DNA of 64,000 nucleotides, taken from NCBI RefSeq assembly GCF_006704265.1, contig NZ_VIKA01000004.1, positions 1 to 64,000 on the forward strand, written 5' to 3'. Shown here piece by piece: positions 61,369 through 64,000 of the stretch. The position numbers and the translations under genes are program-made. Within the stretch, counting starts at the first letter, position 1, and each line of letters starts with the position of its first letter. Source of the stretch: Elioraea sp. Yellowstone. GTDB taxonomy: Bacteria > Pseudomonadota > Alphaproteobacteria > Acetobacterales > Acetobacteraceae. The notes under the pieces are model-generated. The model ran no database searches, was not told the DNA's origin, and was given only the letters and a program-made list of their open reading frames with translations.

Positions 61369-61824
61369 TCAACGCCCCGGCCGCGTCAGCGCCAGCCGCC
61401 GGGGGGCCTCGTCCGTCCGCGCCGCGGCGAAACGGGCGAGCACGTCCTCCGGCCAGGAGACGACGCGCCTCGTCGCCAGATCGACGCAGAGATAGAGCAC
61501 CTCGTTCTCGGCCGCGAGCCAGCCCTCCTCGGCATGGTGCAGGCGGTGGCGGATCAGCAGCCGCTTGGCATCGAAGGCGAGCACCGCGCTCGCGGCCGCG
61601 AGCGGCGCGTCGCGCACCACCTCGCGCAGATAGGCCTGCCAGGACTCGGCGGCGAAGGTGCCGAGGCCGCGCGCGCGGAACGGCGCACCGAGGTTCAGCG
61701 CCGGCCAGAGCCGGTCGGTCGCGAGGTCGAAGGCGACCAGGTAGTAGGCGAGGTTCATGTGGCCGTAGTGGTCCACCCACTCCGGGCGCACCCGGCAGAG
61801 CACCTCCGTCGTGCGCGTCGCCAT
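61369..61824 (-). CDS. Hotdog-fold acyl-CoA thioesterase (4HBT family)
   Basis: This encodes 151 residues. The N-terminal VRPEWVDHYGHMNLAYYLVAFDLATD has the active-site Asp and HxN-x-x-YY arrangement of 4-hydroxybenzoyl-CoA thioesterase-like proteins. RLLIRHRLHHAEEGWLAAENEVLYLCVD forms the long central strands. Relatives occur with carnitine or betaine metabolism genes, but none of those are here. It should hydrolyse a short acyl-CoA in the cytoplasm. It is divergent from the GNAT-HDAC gene, with 71 bp between them that must hold both promoters. Confidence 0.85.
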   Translation of the reverse strand: MATRTTEVLCRVRPEWVDHYGHMNLAYYLVAFDLATDRLWPALNLGAPFRARGLGTFAAESWQAYLREVVRDAPLAAASAVLAFDAKRLLIRHRLHHAEEGWLAAENEVLYLCVDLATRRVVSWPEDVLARFAAARTDEAPRRLALTRPGR

Positions 61825-61895
61825 CGCCCCTCGCTCCCTTCGCCTGCACGCCCCGATACTGGAGGCGTGCGGCGGCGCAGGCTACCACTGGCGGC

Positions 61896-63626
61896 ATGAT
61901 CCGCATCCGCCGCATCGCCGACGACGCCGCGCGCATCGACCGGGACGCGATCGAGGCGGCGGTGCGGCTCCTGCGCGCGGCCTTCCCCGCCGCGCGCGCG
62001 GGCGAGTTCGAGACCCTGCCCAGGCTGCTGCGCCGCGGCGGGCCCGACCGGGTGCGTCCCTTCCTGCTGGTGGCCGAGAACGGGTTCGGCCGCGTGCGCG
62101 GCGCGGCGATCCTCTGGCACATGCCGGATGTCGGCGTGCTCTGGCTCGACTACATCGCCGGGGCGGAGGGCGCGCGCGGCGGCGGCATCGGCGGCGCGCT
62201 CTACCAGCGCGCGCGCGAACTCGCCGTCGGGCTCGGCGCGCAGGTGCTGCTGTTCGAGTGCCTGCCCGACGATCCGGCGGTCGTGCCCGACCCGGCGCTG
62301 CGCGCGGCGAACGCCCGGCGGCTGCGCTTCTACGCCCGGTTCGGTGCGCGCCCGCTGGTCGGCACCGACTACGAACGGCCGATCCCGGGCGAGACCGGGC
62401 CGATGCCGCCGCTCCTCGTCGTCGACCTGCTCGACCGGCGCGAGGCCTGGCCGGCGGCGGAGGCGCGCGCCGCGATCCGCGCCGTGCTGACGCGCAAGTA
62501 CGGGCGGATGGTCTCGCCCGGCTATGTCGAGCGCGTGGTCGGCAGCGTGCGCGACGACCCGGTGCGGCTCCGTCCCGCGCCGCGCCCGGCGCGCGCCCTC
62601 CCTGCCCCGCGCCTCGCCGCTGGCCCGGCGATGACGCTGGTGGTGAACGACCTGCACGAGATCCACCACGTGCGCGAGCGCGGCTACGTCGAGGCGCCGG
62701 TGCGCGTGCGCGAGATCCTCGAACATCTGCCGCGCGCGGTGCCGCTGCGCAACCTGCCCGCCCGGCCCTTCCCCGACGGCGCGATCACCGCCGTGCACGA
62801 CCGCGGCCTTGTCGCCTATCTGCGCGCCGCCTGCGCCGAGGTGGGCGAGGGCCGCGCGGTCTATCCCTACGTGTTCCCGATCCGCAACGCGACGCGCCCG
62901 CCCAAGGATCTGGCTCTCCGCGCGGGGTATTTCTGCATCGATACCTTCACGCCGATCACCGGCAATGCCTGGAAGGCGGCGCGCCGCGCGGTCGACTGCG
63001 CGCTCACCGCCGCCGAGGCGGTGCTGGGCGGCGAGCGGCTCGCCTATGCGCTGGTGCGCCCGCCCGGGCATCATGCCGAACGGCGCGCCTTCGGCGGGTT
63101 CTGCTACTTCAACAACGCCGCGGTCGCGGCGGAACTGATGAGCCGGTTCGGGCGTTGCGTGGTGCTGGACATCGACTACCACCACGGCAACGGCACGCAG
63201 GACATCTTCTATGCGCGGGCGGATGTGCTGACGATCTCGATCCACGGCGATCCGGCGATCGCCTATCCCTACTTCTCCGGCTTCCGCGACGAGCGCGGCG
63301 AGGGGGCGGGGGCGGGCTTCAACCTGAACCTGCCGCTGCCCGAGGCGGCGAGCCCCGCGCAGTTCGCCGAGGCGCTCGAGACCGCCTGCCGGCGCATCGC
63401 GCGCCACGACCCGCGCTTCCTGGTGATCGCCGCCGGGTTCGACACCGCCGCCGGCGACCCGACCGGGTCGTGGCGCCACCGTCCGGACGATTTCCGCCGC
63501 ATCGGCGCGCGCCTCGCGGGGCTGAACCTGCCGACGCTGGTGGTGCAGGAGGGCGGCTACCGCACGCGCACGCTGGGCACGAACGCCGCCGCCTTCTTCG
63601 CCGGGCTCTGGACCGGGCGGGCATGA
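61896..63626 (+). CDS. Fusion of GNAT-like acetyltransferase and histone-deacetylase-family (acetylpolyamine amidohydrolase-like) domain
   Basis: This encodes 576 residues in one uninterrupted frame. Residues 1 to about 190 resemble a GNAT fold: IRRIADDAARIDRD, RPFLLVAENGFGRVRGAAILWHMPDVGVLWLDYIAG, the acetyl-CoA loop GARGGGIGGALYQRARELA and ANARRLRFYARFGARPL. A linker follows to about 245. Residues 246-576 are a complete class II-type HDAC domain: RPPGHHAE (H392, H393), DIDYHHGNGTQ (zinc ligands D427, H429), AAGFDTAAGDP (D516) and EGGYR (Y555). One half would add and the other remove an acetyl group, perhaps on polyamines or lysines. An internal ATG at 62631 lacks a ribosome-binding site. 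Its stop overlaps the transporter start. Confidence 0.88.
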   Translation: MIRIRRIADDAARIDRDAIEAAVRLLRAAFPAARAGEFETLPRLLRRGGPDRVRPFLLVAENGFGRVRGAAILWHMPDVGVLWLDYIAGAEGARGGGIGGALYQRARELAVGLGAQVLLFECLPDDPAVVPDPALRAANARRLRFYARFGARPLVGTDYERPIPGETGPMPPLLVVDLLDRREAWPAAEARAAIRAVLTRKYGRMVSPGYVERVVGSVRDDPVRLRPAPRPARALPAPRLAAGPAMTLVVNDLHEIHHVRERGYVEAPVRVREILEHLPRAVPLRNLPARPFPDGAITAVHDRGLVAYLRAACAEVGEGRAVYPYVFPIRNATRPPKDLALRAGYFCIDTFTPITGNAWKAARRAVDCALTAAEAVLGGERLAYALVRPPGHHAERRAFGGFCYFNNAAVAAELMSRFGRCVVLDIDYHHGNGTQDIFYARADVLTISIHGDPAIAYPYFSGFRDERGEGAGAGFNLNLPLPEAASPAQFAEALETACRRIARHDPRFLVIAAGFDTAAGDPTGSWRHRPDDFRRIGARLAGLNLPTLVVQEGGYRTRTLGTNAAAFFAGLWTGRA

Positions 63627-64000
63627 CCGCGCCGCAGGTCACGATCCTCGGCCTGCTCGCGGCCGTGATCGCGGCCATGGCCTCGGGCCGGGTGCGGCCC
63701 GACCTCGCCGCGCTCGCCGCGCTGCTCGCCGCGGTCGCGCTCGGCCTCGTGCCCGCCAGCGAGGCCTTCGCGGGCTTCGGCGCCCCGGCCGTGGTGACGG
63801 TGGCGGCGGCGCTCGTGCTCTCGCGCGGGGTGGAGGAGACCGGGCTCGTGCAGGCGCTCGCCGACCGGCTGCTGCCCTCCGGCGCCGGTCCGACGCGCGC
63901 GATCCTGGTGCTCGGCACGATCGGCGCCGCCACCTCGGCCTTCATCAACAACGTCGCCGCCCTCAGCCTGCTGATTCCGGCCGCGCTGCGGGTCTGCCGG
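63623..64000 (+). CDS. SLC13/ArsB-type anion transporter, N-terminal part (cut by window end)
   Basis: The ATGA overlap with the fusion gene fixes the start at 63623; 126 residues are visible. They contain three or four hydrophobic helices: VTILGLLAAVIAAMASGRVRPDLAALAALLAAVALGLVPASEAFAGFGAPAVVTVAAALVLSRGVEETGL and the family motif TSAFINNVAALSLLIPAALRV. The S-x-F-I-N-N-x-A pattern marks the sodium/anion symporter (SLC13) superfamily, here likely the group with internal TrkA-C domains. The rest lies outside, so substrate and length are unknown. Confidence 0.8.
   Translation, partial: MTAPQVTILGLLAAVIAAMASGRVRPDLAALAALLAAVALGLVPASEAFAGFGAPAVVTVAAALVLSRGVEETGLVQALADRLLPSGAGPTRAILVLGTIGAATSAFINNVAALSLLIPAALRVCR

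Noticed and set aside
59934-63626. A 1230-codon frame ending in the GNAT-HDAC protein, suggesting a giant fusion
   Set aside because: The part before 61896 is antisense to nrdA, the Bug gene and the thioesterase gene and carries no domain; the GNAT fold begins at the ATG at 61896.

Overview
This window is about 70% G+C by eye, almost fully coding, and shows no insertion sequence, prophage or CRISPR array. Gene content, codon usage and a GTTC-N7-GTTC LexA-type box (the alphaproteobacterial form) point to an alphaproteobacterium. The many orphan solute-binding proteins (Bug, TAXI, peptide-type), TRAP systems and an adenosylcobalamin-dependent ribonucleotide reductase suggest the Acetobacterales/Rhodospirillales. 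That taxonomic step is inference.

Layout. 1-10710: the 3' part of an MscS-type channel gene; an ATC-hydrolase-like gene; then a tight six-gene + strand run (Bug SBP, enolase-superfamily dehydratase, alpha/beta hydrolase, peptide-type SBP, amidohydrolase, EamA exporter) joined by TGATG overlaps; then an enoyl-CoA-hydratase/HIBYL-CoA-hydrolase-like gene. 10711-16405: class II (B12) ribonucleotide reductase behind a tandem NrdR-box-like pair, and a membrane PAS-GGDEF-EAL protein. 16695-24556: an eight-gene + strand run in which a polyamine-type ABC importer is followed 7 bp later by an Mla-type lipid ABC system (STAS-MlaE, MlaF, long MlaD, PqiC-like lipoprotein). 24644-31979: a GntR-controlled TRAP transporter with a zinc dehydrogenase, UxuA and UxuB, fitting L-gulonate or hexuronate use through fructuronate and mannonate to KDG.

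32202-39104: a SIMPL protein; a structured small-RNA candidate with its own promoter and terminator; polA with a small zf-CHCC gene; a lipoprotein lipase whose stop codon lies inside tRNA-Arg(CCG); and a MarR locus with two identical palindromes and an internally deleted MFS transporter. 39121-44408: a minus-strand housekeeping block (guaB, HAD, rsmB-like, GNAT, hemW). 44511-49142: a divergent LacI/TRAP/RpiB locus around a perfect 20-bp operator palindrome. 49270-57047: a MATE exporter, a second ABC importer, an orphan TAXI binding protein and a second EamA exporter. 57085-64000: asd; class I nrdA under a predicted LexA-overlapped promoter; a Bug SBP; a thioesterase; a GNAT-histone-deacetylase fusion; and the start of an SLC13/ArsB-type anion transporter cut by the window edge.

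The items most worth following up are the acetyltransferase-deacetylase fusion, the LexA/DnaA-like control region of nrdA, the sRNA candidate near 33.0 kb, the mini-MFS under twin MarR operators, and the LacI palindrome with its leader hairpin and coupled upstream frame. All family assignments come from reading motifs in the translated sequence; no database search was run.
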